Source: Burkholderiales bacterium (GTDB taxonomy: Bacteria > Pseudomonadota > Gammaproteobacteria > Burkholderiales > Nitrosomonadaceae). From it: 46,763 bases of DNA. The DNA lies in assembly GCA_024235735.1 (NCBI GenBank), contig JACKLU010000018.1, forward strand, positions 1 to 46,763. The letters are read 5' to 3'. The notes beneath the pieces are model-generated. The model made no database searches. It saw only the letters and a program-made list of their open reading frames with translations, and had not been told where the DNA came from. Numbering within the stretch: the first letter of the stretch is position 1; each line of letters begins with the position of its first letter. The position numbers were made by a program, and so were the translations under genes. Below, in pieces: positions 10,721 through 19,651 of the stretch.

Positions 10721-12871
10721 CTAAGCGGCTTTGCTTTTTTCAATTGATGGCAGGGTGATGGTGATCTGAGCGCCCAGAGGCTTCAAATTCTGAATGGTTA
10801 TCGTTCCTTCATGCTCTTCTACAATTTTTTTAACGATCGGTAACCCCAGTCCGGTACCCTTAGCTTTGGTTGTCACATAAGGCTCGAATACGCGTGAGCG
10901 GACTTCGTCCGGAAATCCGCAGCCGTTGTCCTTAATGGTTAACTTTATGCCATCTCGCGTTGTTTCTGTTTGAATTTCGATCATGGGTTCGTCAATTTCC
11001 ACCAGAGCATCCTGTGCATTGAGTAACAGATTATGCAATACCTGACGCAATTGCGCTGAGTCGCCATGTATCGCGGGCAGATTGTTTTCCAGTATTCGCT
11101 TGATATGGACAGGGTGTATCCGATTGGTGGTACTTGTGGTTTCATAAAGCGTCAGAATTTCCTGTACCAGGTCGTTCATATTCAATGTGCGCTTCTCGAG
11201 CGCGGGAGCGCGTGCATATTGGCTGAATTCGTTAACCATGCGTTTTAATGCTTCGACCTGATTGACTATGGTTTCCGTGGAGCGACGCAGAATGGCGGCA
11301 TCCTGTTCATTCAACTTGCTTGCCAGTTTATGTTCCATGCGTTCGGCGGAAAGTTGAATCGGTGTCAGCGGATTTTTAATCTCGTGCGCCAGACGCCGCG
11401 CTATCTCGCTCCATGCAACGGCGCGCTGTACTTGCAGAAGATTGGTGATATCATCAAATACCACAACGCCGCCGCCGCCGGATATTTCCGGCAGGCGCGT
11501 TCCGCGCAGCAGTAGAACCTGATTGTCGCCGTCATTGGAATGCGTTATCTGCCGTTGCCACATGCCGGTTTCCCCTGAATTAAAACCGTTGCGGGCTTCG
11601 GTCATCAGTGCTTCGATCTGGGGTTCATTTTCAATACAGCCGTCAATCACTGAACCATCCAGACTGATGAGCGGCGCCTGCAGAATTTTCTCCGCGCTTT
11701 GATTGGCTTTGATCAAATTCAACTGTTCATCAAAGACGAGTACACCGGATGAAAGATTGGCCAGTATGCTTTCCAGATGCGCGCGCGCGCTTTCGACTTC
11801 CTGTTGATTATGTTGTGCTGCCGCCCGGGCTTCTTCGAGTTGCTGCGTCATCAGATTGAAGGATTCTGTCAGAATGCCCAGTTCATCCCGGCTTTGAACG
11901 GAATGACGGCGACTATAATCGCCTTGTGCGACAGCGCGAGTACCTTCCGCCAGCATGCCCAGCGGGGCGCTTAAATTTTCGCTGAGATACGAAGCGGTTG
12001 CCAGGGCGGAAAAAAGCGACAGAAATAACGCCAGCGTCAGTGTTGCACTGTAGAGTCGCGTCAGTCCATGACGTGACAGTAAAAGTTCCTGATAATCCTG
12101 AAACCCTTCTTCAACTCTTTTGGCGTCTTTGGCGAGTTGTTCCGGAACGGCTTGCAGTAACTGTAAAATGCGTATGTCATCATTTAGACTCAGTACGTTA
12201 ACCGGTGTCAATACACGCAGGTATAATCCCTTGCCTTCAAGCGATTCAATGGCGCTAAACGGTTTTTGCGCTCTGATGCGCCGCATGACAGAAGTGCTCG
12301 GTGCGGCCGGGAAAACCGTCAGACTGGTTTCGCTGGAAAAAGCGATAACCTTGCCGTCTTGATTGAAGAGCGTGGCTTCGTCAATTTGTGATTGCAGTAA
12401 TAACTCGTTGAGTACAGCGACAGGTGAAACCGATGGGTCTGAAAGATTCAAGGCTGTTGCCTGTGCTTTTTTTTGCAGATCATCCAGTAAATTTTTCAGC
12501 ATGGTTTGTCCGAGATTGATGCCGCCTTCCAGCGCCCGGTCGACTTTAACGTCGAACCAGGATTCGATGCTTTTGCCAAGAAACTGCACGGATACGGTAT
12601 AAATCAGCGCGCCGGGCAGAATGGCCATAAGTGAGAAAATCAACAGCAGCCGCAACGCCAGTCTTGATCCGAACACGCCGGACTTGAGCCGGCGTCTGAA
12701 ACGCCAGAGCAGAAAACCGACTACGACCATAAACAAAAGCACAAAAACAATGTTGATGAAAAGCAGAATTTTGTAGCGGTGTTCGAAAAAATCTGTGTTG
12801 GCGCCCGCCGTAGCCAGCAGGAACAGCATGATTGCGCCCAATCCTGTACAGATGATCAGTACATATTTCAT
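10721..12871 (-). CDS. ntrY: NtrY-type membrane sensor histidine kinase
   Basis: The 716-residue kinase begins with two TM helices (about 1-23 and 34-56), a third at 70-94, an extracytoplasmic region to about 272 and a fourth helix to 295. HAMP (about 297-350) and PAS (about 365-470) domains follow. The phosphoacceptor is His496 in RRLAHEIKNP. The ATPase domain shows NLLLNAQ, KDNGCGFP and GTGLGLPIV. A longer frame extends to 13012, but I chose the ATG at 12871 because the protein then starts MKYVLIICTG directly with the TM helix, and this ATG overlaps the upstream stop as ATGA. It should phosphorylate the adjacent NtrX. The signal sensed is not evident; nitrogen or redox status is known for the family. 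Confidence 0.92.
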   Translation of the reverse strand: MKYVLIICTGLGAIMLFLLATAGANTDFFEHRYKILLFINIVFVLLFMVVVGFLLWRFRRRLKSGVFGSRLALRLLLIFSLMAILPGALIYTVSVQFLGKSIESWFDVKVDRALEGGINLGQTMLKNLLDDLQKKAQATALNLSDPSVSPVAVLNELLLQSQIDEATLFNQDGKVIAFSSETSLTVFPAAPSTSVMRRIRAQKPFSAIESLEGKGLYLRVLTPVNVLSLNDDIRILQLLQAVPEQLAKDAKRVEEGFQDYQELLLSRHGLTRLYSATLTLALFLSLFSALATASYLSENLSAPLGMLAEGTRAVAQGDYSRRHSVQSRDELGILTESFNLMTQQLEEARAAAQHNQQEVESARAHLESILANLSSGVLVFDEQLNLIKANQSAEKILQAPLISLDGSVIDGCIENEPQIEALMTEARNGFNSGETGMWQRQITHSNDGDNQVLLLRGTRLPEISGGGGVVVFDDITNLLQVQRAVAWSEIARRLAHEIKNPLTPIQLSAERMEHKLASKLNEQDAAILRRSTETIVNQVEALKRMVNEFSQYARAPALEKRTLNMNDLVQEILTLYETTSTTNRIHPVHIKRILENNLPAIHGDSAQLRQVLHNLLLNAQDALVEIDEPMIEIQTETTRDGIKLTIKDNGCGFPDEVRSRVFEPYVTTKAKGTGLGLPIVKKIVEEHEGTITIQNLKPLGAQITITLPSIEKSKAA

Positions 12872-13473
12872 GGTTGATACGAAAATTGGAAGGGGTGGCC
12901 TGGGGAAGGTAATTTCATGCGCCACTGCACACGCTCGGAACTTAAATTCCAAGCGCTCGAGCCAAGCGCCTCGACCTGAAACGGCTTGGGCATGCGCGTT
13001 AAATCCAGCCATAATCGTAATGTGGCATGGTAATCACTGGTTTCTGAGAGATCGGATAAAACGGTTACCTGCTGCCTGTGCAATCGTTGCAGCATCTGTA
13101 GCGCTTCTTTCAGTGTAAAGGAATATTTGGTGAAGGTGGGGTCGCTGAGTTGGTATTGCCGGGTGAGTGCGGAATATCGAAGGCCAATACGTGTTTTCAG
13201 GCGGGCGACTTCATTGTCCAGCCAGTACCAGCGTGGTTCAACCAGCGTGAATTTAGTGACAAAATAGAGCACAACACCCTTTTTCAAGGCTTGTTCCAAT
13301 GTTGGATTCAGTGCGATTTCGGAATCAACACTTACAAAATAATCATTATCAATGACTTCCAGTTTGAATGTGTGAACCTGGATGCCGCCATTTGCCGATG
13401 CGCCTGCAGCAGAAAAACCAAGTGATACAATCGTGTAGATAAGTAAAAGCTGTATCAAACGATTTTGCTTCAT
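12868..13473 (-). CDS. DUF4390 secreted protein
   Basis: The 201-residue protein begins MKQNRLIQLLLIYTIVSLGF, a signal peptide ending near ASA at 25-27, and continues with a beta-rich domain. WYWLDNEVARLKTRIGLRYS and QVTVLSDLSETSDYHATLR resemble the DUF4390 family, found between rsmB and ntrY in many betaproteobacteria. A longer frame reaches 13545 inside rsmB; the ATG at 13473 is preferred because it begins the signal peptide 8 nt after the rsmB stop. The stop overlaps the ntrY start by 4 nt. Because it is periplasmic and always beside the sensor kinase, a role in NtrY signalling is plausible, but that is inference. Confidence 0.8.
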   Translation of the reverse strand: MKQNRLIQLLLIYTIVSLGFSAAGASANGGIQVHTFKLEVIDNDYFVSVDSEIALNPTLEQALKKGVVLYFVTKFTLVEPRWYWLDNEVARLKTRIGLRYSALTRQYQLSDPTFTKYSFTLKEALQMLQRLHRQQVTVLSDLSETSDYHATLRLWLDLTRMPKPFQVEALGSSAWNLSSERVQWRMKLPSPGHPFQFSYQP

Positions 13474-13480
13474 GAGGAAT

Positions 13481-14758
13481 CTAACACTTCTGCAGTAAGG
13501 CGTAAAAAAAACCATCATGGTACATGTCTGGCAATAGCTGTCCATCCGGTAGCATGGGGTCAGCGAGTGTTAACTGGCGTGCATCCGGATGTTGCTGCAT
13601 AAATTGTGCAATTTGCAATTTGTTTTCTTCATGAAAAATTGAGCAGGTGACATACAGCAACTTACCATTTCTGGCCAAAATTTGCCACAACGCGCTCAGG
13701 ATTGCGCGCTGGTGCGCAACAAATTTTTTCAGATCACTTTCGCGTCGCAACCACTTGATATCAGGGTGCCGGGCAACCACGCCTGAAGCCGAGCAAGGGA
13801 CGTCGGCAAGGATGCGGTCAAATGGCTTGCCATTCCACCATGTATCCGGTGTTGCGGCATCGCCGCAGATAATTTGTGCCGCCTGTAATTGCAGACGAGA
13901 AAGATTCTGTCTGACCTGCGTAAGGCGATCTTCGTCATTGTCGAGGATGATCAGTGATATATCCGCCAGTTCCAGCAAATGGGTGCTTTTGCCGCCAGGC
14001 GCTGCGCAGGCGTCAAGCACATGCATGCCGGAATGCACATCAAGCAGCTCGGCCGCCCGTTGAGCGCCCGCATCCTGTACAGAAACCAGACCGTCATGAA
14101 AGCCGGGTAATTTGTCGATGCCGACAGGATTTTTCAACAGTAATGCTTCGGGCCAGATCGATTGTGCTTCCAAACCATGTGTGGCGAGCAGCTGTTGATA
14201 CGCCGCCTTGCTGGTTTTGCGCTGATTGATGCGCAATGTCATCGGCGGATGTTTATTATCCGCTGTCAGAATTAGATCAAAATCATGAGGATACTGGTTG
14301 CGCAATTTATTGATCCACCATCGCGGATGAGAATAAAAACCAACTTCCTTTTCGGTGGCTTTGGCGATCAATGATTCTTTGTTGCGAATAAAGCCGCGTA
14401 AAACGGCATTGACCAATCCTTGAATCTTTTTATTGTTGCCCAGTGCGCGTGAGGCAGTGACAATCTGGTTGGTTACTGTGTAGGCTGGCGATTTGCTGTA
14501 GAGCAGCTGATACAATCCGATCAGTAACAAATAATAGATGTTGTTGTCGGGTGCTTTTTTTGTAAGCAGATGGGATAGAATTTCAGTGAGCTGGCCATAG
14601 TAGCGTAATACGCCGTAACTGAAATCCTGAATGGCGCCTTTTTGCTGTTGTGACAGCGCCGGATGCTTCTGCCAGCATTCCTGCAACAAACGGGTCAGAT
14701 TGGCGCCACGCAGTACATCGCTGACGATACCGGCGGCGATGAGTTGAGTTTTAACCAT
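13481..14758 (-). CDS. rsmB: 16S rRNA (cytosine-967 C5) methyltransferase
   Basis: The 425-residue enzyme methylates C967 of 16S rRNA using S-adenosylmethionine. The N-terminal NusB-like domain is seen in SYGVLRYYGQL and GLYQLLYSKSPAYTV. The catalytic part has the SAM motif DACAAPGGKSTHLLEL, the DVPCSASGVVARHPDIKW motif and the TCSIFHEEN motif, both with their cysteines. The start chosen is ATG 14758, giving MVKTQLIAAGIV and a length close to the E. coli protein. This start overlaps the fmt stop by 8 nt, implying coupling. A longer frame from 14803 would overlap fmt by more than 50 nt and adds a non-family N-terminus. Confidence 0.93.
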   Translation of the reverse strand: MVKTQLIAAGIVSDVLRGANLTRLLQECWQKHPALSQQQKGAIQDFSYGVLRYYGQLTEILSHLLTKKAPDNNIYYLLLIGLYQLLYSKSPAYTVTNQIVTASRALGNNKKIQGLVNAVLRGFIRNKESLIAKATEKEVGFYSHPRWWINKLRNQYPHDFDLILTADNKHPPMTLRINQRKTSKAAYQQLLATHGLEAQSIWPEALLLKNPVGIDKLPGFHDGLVSVQDAGAQRAAELLDVHSGMHVLDACAAPGGKSTHLLELADISLIILDNDEDRLTQVRQNLSRLQLQAAQIICGDAATPDTWWNGKPFDRILADVPCSASGVVARHPDIKWLRRESDLKKFVAHQRAILSALWQILARNGKLLYVTCSIFHEENKLQIAQFMQQHPDARQLTLADPMLPDGQLLPDMYHDGFFYALLQKC

Positions 14759-15707
14759 GACTGTTAACAGTAGCACCGTTTGTGTCAAAGAAATCTCCCG
14801 CATGCAATTTGAATCCTGTCAGGAATTCTGCTGCGGATAATCGCTTGCCGCCGGATTTTTGTATTATTTCAAGCCGTATCGATCCTGTGCCGCAGGCGAC
14901 GATGATGCCTTCGCGCTCGATGGCCATGATTTCTCCCGGACGGTCTGTATCTTGCGCTATGACACTGGCCTGCCAGATTTTGATGGTATGTCCTTGAAAA
15001 GTCGTGTAGGCGCCGGGTGCCGGGTTGTAAGCACGAATTGCCCGGTCAACCTGTGCGGCGGTTTGGTTCCAGTCAATCAGCGCTTCATCTTTGCTGATTT
15101 TTCCGGCATAGCAGGTCAGTGTTTCGTCCTGGGCTGTAGGTGTCAGCCGGTTTTGCTGCATCAGCGTCAGCGCTTTGATTATGGCGTGCGCCCCCAGCTG
15201 ACAGAGTTTGTCATGCAGCGTCTGTGCCGTATCGTTGTGTGCAATGACGATCGATTCTTTCAGCAGCATGGGGCCCGTATCGAGCCCGGCGTCCATCTGC
15301 ATGATGGTAATACCGGTTTCGCGATCACCGGCCAGAATGGCTCGTTGAATCGGCGCCGCGCCACGCCAGCGCGGCAATAAAGAGGCGTGTATGTTCAGAC
15401 AGCCCAATCGCGGCAACGTTAAGATGCTTTCAGGCAAAATCAGGCCATAGGCGGCGACAATCATTAAATCGGCATTCGTTTCACGCAGCTGCTCGTGTAT
15501 CACGTTATCTTTCAGCGACTGCGGCTGCAGCAGTTTCAGGCCGTGCGTCTGAGCTGAAAGTTTGACCGCACTGGCTGTTACTTTCATTCCTCTGCCTGCC
15601 GGACGATCAGGCTGAGTAAGCACTAGAACGATATCATGGCGTTGCTGGATTAATGCGTCCAATGCTGTTGCTGCAAAAACAGGCGTTCCTGCGAATATTA
15701 TTTTCAT
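14751..15707 (-). CDS. fmt: Methionyl-tRNA formyltransferase
   Basis: The 318-residue enzyme formylates initiator Met-tRNA using 10-formyltetrahydrofolate. The N-terminal catalytic domain starts MKIIFAGTPVFAATALDAL and contains LNIHASLLPRWRGAAPIQ and the DAGLDTGPML motif with the catalytic Asn, His and Asp. The C-terminal OB-like domain begins near residue 205. Length is normal. It lies 87 nt downstream of def, and its product's formyl group is the one removed by deformylase, so the pairing is functional. rsmB overlaps its end. Confidence 0.97.
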   Translation of the reverse strand: MKIIFAGTPVFAATALDALIQQRHDIVLVLTQPDRPAGRGMKVTASAVKLSAQTHGLKLLQPQSLKDNVIHEQLRETNADLMIVAAYGLILPESILTLPRLGCLNIHASLLPRWRGAAPIQRAILAGDRETGITIMQMDAGLDTGPMLLKESIVIAHNDTAQTLHDKLCQLGAHAIIKALTLMQQNRLTPTAQDETLTCYAGKISKDEALIDWNQTAAQVDRAIRAYNPAPGAYTTFQGHTIKIWQASVIAQDTDRPGEIMAIEREGIIVACGTGSIRLEIIQKSGGKRLSAAEFLTGFKLHAGDFFDTNGATVNSHG

Positions 15708-15794
15708 TAAGCTGTTTGTTTCTTGTTCGATGGTGCTGCGGGTGAAGTAGCACGCGTTATATCGTATCAGCGGTGATTCTTTTGATGGGATGAC

Positions 15795-16298
15795 CTACAT
15801 TGTGCTGCGCTGTTTCTTTTTTAATTTTGCCAAAACACGCGATTGCTTGAAAGCTGACCAGTATTCGACAAAGACTTTGCCTTCGAGATGATCCATTTCA
15901 TGCTGGATGCATATGGCCATCAGTCCTGATGCTTCCAGCGTAAAAGGCTTGCCCTCGGTATTCCATGCGCTGACAGTAACCGACTCAGCGCGTCTTACTT
16001 TGCCGTATATACCCGGTACGGACAGGCAACCTTCTTCATATTCGAGATCACCATTACGCGCGATAATCTCGGGGTTGATAAAGACATGCAGTTGATCGCG
16101 CGCTTCAGAAGTATCGATAACAATAATACGTTCATGCACATCGATTTGTGTTGCGGCAAGACCAATACCGGGTGCGGCGTACATGGTTTCTGCCATATCC
16201 TGAATCAATGCGCGCGTTCTGTCAGTTACCGCGGTGACCGGTACTGCGACAGTGTGCAGTCTTTCGTCCGGATATTGTAAGATTTTAAGAATAGCCAT
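15795..16298 (-). CDS. def: Peptide deformylase
   Basis: The 167-residue metalloenzyme removes the N-formyl group from nascent proteins. All three motifs are present: GIGLAATQ, EEGCLSVPG with the metal-binding Cys, and QHEMDHLEGKVF with the two metal-binding His and catalytic Glu. The frame extends upstream to 16370, but the family start MAILKILQYPDERLH corresponds to ATG 16298, which also gives the normal length. It is the first gene of a leftward operon with fmt, rsmB, DUF4390, ntrY and ntrX. It is divergent from the LysM gene. Confidence 0.97.
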   Translation of the reverse strand: MAILKILQYPDERLHTVAVPVTAVTDRTRALIQDMAETMYAAPGIGLAATQIDVHERIIVIDTSEARDQLHVFINPEIIARNGDLEYEEGCLSVPGIYGKVRRAESVTVSAWNTEGKPFTLEASGLMAICIQHEMDHLEGKVFVEYWSAFKQSRVLAKLKKKQRSTM

Positions 16299-16329
16299 AA
16301 AAAAATGATTTAATTTAATAAACGGATAT

Positions 16330-16358
16330 TTTATATAGATCGTATTATTGGCAAGCAA
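16330..16358 (-). promoter_or_regulatory. Candidate def promoter
   Basis: On the minus strand TTGCTT (16358-16353) and TATAAA (16335-16330) are separated by 17 nt, about 30 nt before the def start. This is a good sigma70-like arrangement in the 101-nt divergent spacer. Confidence 0.5.
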
Positions 16359-16399
16359 TTCTGTGCACACTGAAATATTTTTTGTATCCGAGGTTACAC

Positions 16400-17437
16400 A
16401 TGCGTAAGCCTATTATATCGATAATCATCTGTCTAAGCCTGCTTTCCATCCGGCCTGTTTACGCCGTAGACGACAATCTGCTGAGGGCGGATGCGCCAGT
16501 ACGCCATATCGTCGTCGAAGGTGACACATTATGGGGAATTGCCGCGCGATTTCTACACGATCCCTGGCGATGGTCTGAAGTTTGGGGGCTTAACCGTGAC
16601 CAACTGAAAAATCCGCATCGGATATACCCGGGCGATGTGATTGTTTTGGAAAAAACGTTAAAGGGCGATCGATTACATCTGATTAAAGGCGGCGAAGACC
16701 GGCGTACCGTCAAATTGTCACCCAGTGTCAGAATTGAGTCGGTTGATTCAGGCGCCATCCCCAGTATACCGGCCTCAGTCATTGAACCGTTCCTGACTCA
16801 GCCGCTGGTGATTGAAAAGGACGGGCTATTGCACGCGCCCATCTTATTGGGGACAAGCGACAACCGGGTCGTTATGAGTACCGGGAACACAGTCTATGTG
16901 AGTAATATTCCTCGCGAACTGGGTAAGGCATGGCAGATTTTCAGGCCGGGAAAAGCATTGAAGGATCCTGATATGAATAATCAGGTTATCGGTTATGAAG
17001 CGGAATATCTGGGTAATGCAAGTATCGCTGCTTTTGGTGAAATCAGTACCGCGGTGATTACGCATTCGACGCAGGAAATTTTGAAAGGTGATCGACTGGT
17101 TCCCGCGCCTGGCTTTATCTTCAACAATTATGCGCCGCATGCCCCGGTTGTACCAATCAGCGGCCGTATCCTGTCTGTTTATGGTGGCGTAACCGAGATT
17201 GCCAAAGGGTCTATCATAACCTTGAACAAGGGCGCGCGAGACGGACTGGAAATGGGGAATGTACTTGCCATTCACCGCAAGAGCCAGACTCGAATGCCGG
17301 ATGGGAAAATGATAGTATTGCCGGAAGAACGTTCAGGGCTGGTGTTTGTGTTCCGTGTATTTGATAAGGTATCTTATGCTTTGGTAGTGCAAAGCAAAGG
17401 CTCTATCCTGATTCAGGATGCAGTCAAAAATCCTTAG
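16400..17437 (+). CDS. Secreted LysM-domain protein
   Basis: The 345-residue protein has a signal peptide ending at VYA (20-22). A single LysM domain at about 36-84 includes VEGDTLWGIAARF and RIYPGDVIVL, a peptidoglycan-binding fold. The remaining 250 residues are beta-rich and contain no catalytic motif I recognise; late segments GVTEIAKGSIITLNKGARDGL and SYALVVQSKGSI resemble the conserved C-terminal part of LysM proteins found beside def/dprA in betaproteobacteria. ATG 16400 is chosen over a TTG at 16382 because GAGG lies 6 nt before it and it begins the signal peptide. It is probably periplasmic or surface-bound; its cell-wall role is family inference. Confidence 0.88.
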   Translation: MRKPIISIIICLSLLSIRPVYAVDDNLLRADAPVRHIVVEGDTLWGIAARFLHDPWRWSEVWGLNRDQLKNPHRIYPGDVIVLEKTLKGDRLHLIKGGEDRRTVKLSPSVRIESVDSGAIPSIPASVIEPFLTQPLVIEKDGLLHAPILLGTSDNRVVMSTGNTVYVSNIPRELGKAWQIFRPGKALKDPDMNNQVIGYEAEYLGNASIAAFGEISTAVITHSTQEILKGDRLVPAPGFIFNNYAPHAPVVPISGRILSVYGGVTEIAKGSIITLNKGARDGLEMGNVLAIHRKSQTRMPDGKMIVLPEERSGLVFVFRVFDKVSYALVVQSKGSILIQDAVKNP

Positions 17438-17525
17438 GGTCTGTTAAAAAATATCACTGAAGAGTACAGGCTGTAATAAAACTTAATAAGGTATTGATAT
17501 CCAATTTGCGGTGTGAAAAATATAA

Positions 17526-17607
17526 GGGCATCTCTAAAAATCCAGATTTTGTCACAACACTTTGTTGCTCATTTTCTGTTTAAAACTTTGAATTTTTAGA
17601 GACGACC
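17526..17607. mobile_element. 82-bp MITE-like element with 18-bp terminal inverted repeats
   Basis: The ends GGGCATCTCTAAAAATCC (17526-17543) and the complement of 17590-17607 match at 15 of 18 positions, both beginning with GG. The element is flanked on each side by the 4-bp direct repeat ATAA (17522-17525 and 17608-17611). These are marks of IS5-like transposition. It has no coding capacity, so it would be moved in trans by a transposase elsewhere. It sits in the 295-nt spacer between the LysM gene and dprA; the rest of that spacer holds nothing I can name. Confidence 0.6.
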
Positions 17608-17732
17608 ATAATGTGTTTTAACTGATTTATTCTTGCCGTATCCAGAAAAACGATAGTGTTCGTAGTTAGACAGTCATTGAAGAAATCCGCCTTTATCCTG
17701 GCATTTTTGATCAAGTGCGGCTAGAGTGATCT

Positions 17733-18887
17733 ATGAATCATGCGATTGATGATACAAATATTGAATCCTGGCTGGAGCTTTGTCTGGTTAAAGGTGTTGG
17801 AGACGAATCCATCCGTCGGCTGCTGGTTGCATTTGGCAGTCCGGCGGCAATTTTATCGGCGTCTGAGATGGCGCTTGAGCGGATTGTCAGAAAATCCATA
17901 GGCAAGCATATCAAGCGTGGCGCTGAACCCGCGCGAATCAGTGCTGCTTTGAATTGGCTGAAAGATCCGGCAAATTCCATCGTTACGTTGGCGGAGTCTG
18001 ATTATCCTGCACAATTGCTGAATATTCAGGATCCGCCACCTTTATTGTATTTCAAAGGAAATCGCGATTTGCTGGCTAAGCCTGCTTTGGCGATCGTCGG
18101 CAGTCGAAATGCCACGCCGCAAGGGTTATCCAACGCCGAAGCATTTGCTGAATCGGCGAGTAATGCGGGGTTTTGTATCATCAGCGGCATGGCGCTTGGT
18201 ATAGATGCGGCCGCTCATGCCGGTGGTTTGCGCGGCTCCGCTGCGAGCATGGCGGTGGTTGGAACAGGTTTGGATATTGTCTATCCTGCAAAAAACCATC
18301 AGCTTGCGCACAAACTCGCAAAGAACGGCGCACTTATTTCTGAATTGCCGTTGGGAACACCCGCTATCGGCAGAAATTTTCCCAGAAGAAACCGCATCAT
18401 CAGTGGCATGAGTCAGGGTTGTCTGGTGGTTGAAGCCGCCTTGCGCAGTGGTTCATTGATAACGGCAAAACAAGCGCTGGAACAGGGCCGTGAAGTCATG
18501 GCGATACCTGGCTCCATTCATTCACCATTATCGAAAGGCTGTCATTTATTAATCAAGGAAGGTGCTAAACTGGTTGAGAACATTCAGGACATTCTGGATG
18601 AATTAAATTACCCTGCCAGCCATCGGCGCCAGAAGAAAAACGATATACGAGAAAATATTGCCGGAGAGACAATGCAAGCCCAGATTCAGCAATTCTCCGC
18701 GGTTTTTCCGTCTGACGAAGGTGAACGGTTGCTGGAATGCCTGGGGCATGATGTGATTGATATTGATACTTTGTGTGTGCGAAGTGGCTTGACGGTTGAG
18801 TCGGTATCCGCCATGCTATTGACACTTGAACTTAACGGTTATGTTTCTTGTCTTCCAGGCAATTGCTATCAAAGGAATGTGCGATAA
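17733..18887 (+). CDS. dprA: DNA processing protein DprA
   Basis: The 384-residue protein loads RecA on incoming single-stranded DNA during natural transformation. A helix-hairpin-helix-like N-terminus (LCLVKGVGDESIRRLL) precedes the Rossmann-type core with AIVGSRNATPQGL, FCIISGMALGIDAAAH and GRNFPRRNRIISGMS. The C-terminus from about residue 310 matches the winged-helix DprA_WH domain. Length is normal for Gram-negative DprA. The ATG at 17733 gives MNHAIDDTNIESWLELCLVKG. It is followed by smg after 156 nt, the usual order. Confidence 0.95.
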   Translation: MNHAIDDTNIESWLELCLVKGVGDESIRRLLVAFGSPAAILSASEMALERIVRKSIGKHIKRGAEPARISAALNWLKDPANSIVTLAESDYPAQLLNIQDPPPLLYFKGNRDLLAKPALAIVGSRNATPQGLSNAEAFAESASNAGFCIISGMALGIDAAAHAGGLRGSAASMAVVGTGLDIVYPAKNHQLAHKLAKNGALISELPLGTPAIGRNFPRRNRIISGMSQGCLVVEAALRSGSLITAKQALEQGREVMAIPGSIHSPLSKGCHLLIKEGAKLVENIQDILDELNYPASHRRQKKNDIRENIAGETMQAQIQQFSAVFPSDEGERLLECLGHDVIDIDTLCVRSGLTVESVSAMLLTLELNGYVSCLPGNCYQRNVR

Positions 18888-19043
18888 ATGCAATAATCAG
18901 CAATCGGGAAAAAGAATTAGAAAAAATATTACATTGATGTATGTTCTAGATTAATACCGGTGGATTTGTTACAGATAGATGTAGATGTGAAATTTTCATT
19001 CGGAAGACGAAACAAGCATATATTACAGCGATTAAACACGACG

Positions 19044-19502
19044 ATGTTCGAAATACTTTATTACTTGTTTGAGAATTATTTTGATTCAGGAAGCTATCCT
19101 GATTCTGCGACACTGACCCGTAAATTGGCCATGGCGGGATTTAACGATGAAGATATCCATCAAACATTGGACTGGTTGTCGGAATTGGCGCAGCAGGATA
19201 ATGACAGTTATCCGGATTCACTCGCTGAAAGCAGGTCCATCCGCTGCTTCAGTTCAATTGAAATGGAAAAAATCGACACAGAAGGTCGAGGTTTTATTAT
19301 TTTCCTGGAACAATCCAAAATTATTAATCCATTACAACGCGAGTTGCTGATAGACCGTGTAATCGGCTTGGACGAAGGTTCTTCAAGTCTGGAGAAAATC
19401 AAGCTTGTCGTTCTAACTGAGCTTTGGATGCATAATCAGTTGTCGGATGATGCCGTCTTGGAGAAGCTGCTGATTGTCAGTGATGCGCATCACTGGCATT
19501 AA
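19044..19502 (+). CDS. smg: Smg family protein (DUF494)
   Basis: From ATG 19044 the protein has 152 residues and begins MFEILYYLFENYFDSGSYPD, the family signature. It is acidic and helical, with ETDIHQ-like and LDWLSELAQ segments and a C-terminal VVLTELWMHNQL. The frame could begin at GTG 18960, but the additional 28 residues do not match the family and no better ribosome site is there. The function of Smg is unknown; it usually sits between dprA and a topoisomerase gene, as here. Confidence 0.88.
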   Translation: MFEILYYLFENYFDSGSYPDSATLTRKLAMAGFNDEDIHQTLDWLSELAQQDNDSYPDSLAESRSIRCFSSIEMEKIDTEGRGFIIFLEQSKIINPLQRELLIDRVIGLDEGSSSLEKIKLVVLTELWMHNQLSDDAVLEKLLIVSDAHHWH

Positions 19503-19651
19503 TTTCTTCTCCAATCAATCAATGCAGTAGCAACTTCCCAGGTATTAAATGTATTTGATATTTCAATGTACGCACTTATTTTTCCAAAAAAGTGCGCAGA
19601 TGCCTTGTTGGCTAAAAAAACTGACCATGACTCGTTTTTGTGAGGATGACT

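Noticed and set aside
12872..13012. N-terminal extension of ntrY to 13012
   Set aside because: It would add 47 atypical residues overlapping the DUF4390 gene; ATG 12871 gives a proper TM start and an ATGA overlap.
18960..19043. GTG start for smg at 18960
   Set aside because: The extra 28 residues are unlike Smg, which begins MFEILYYLFE at 19044.
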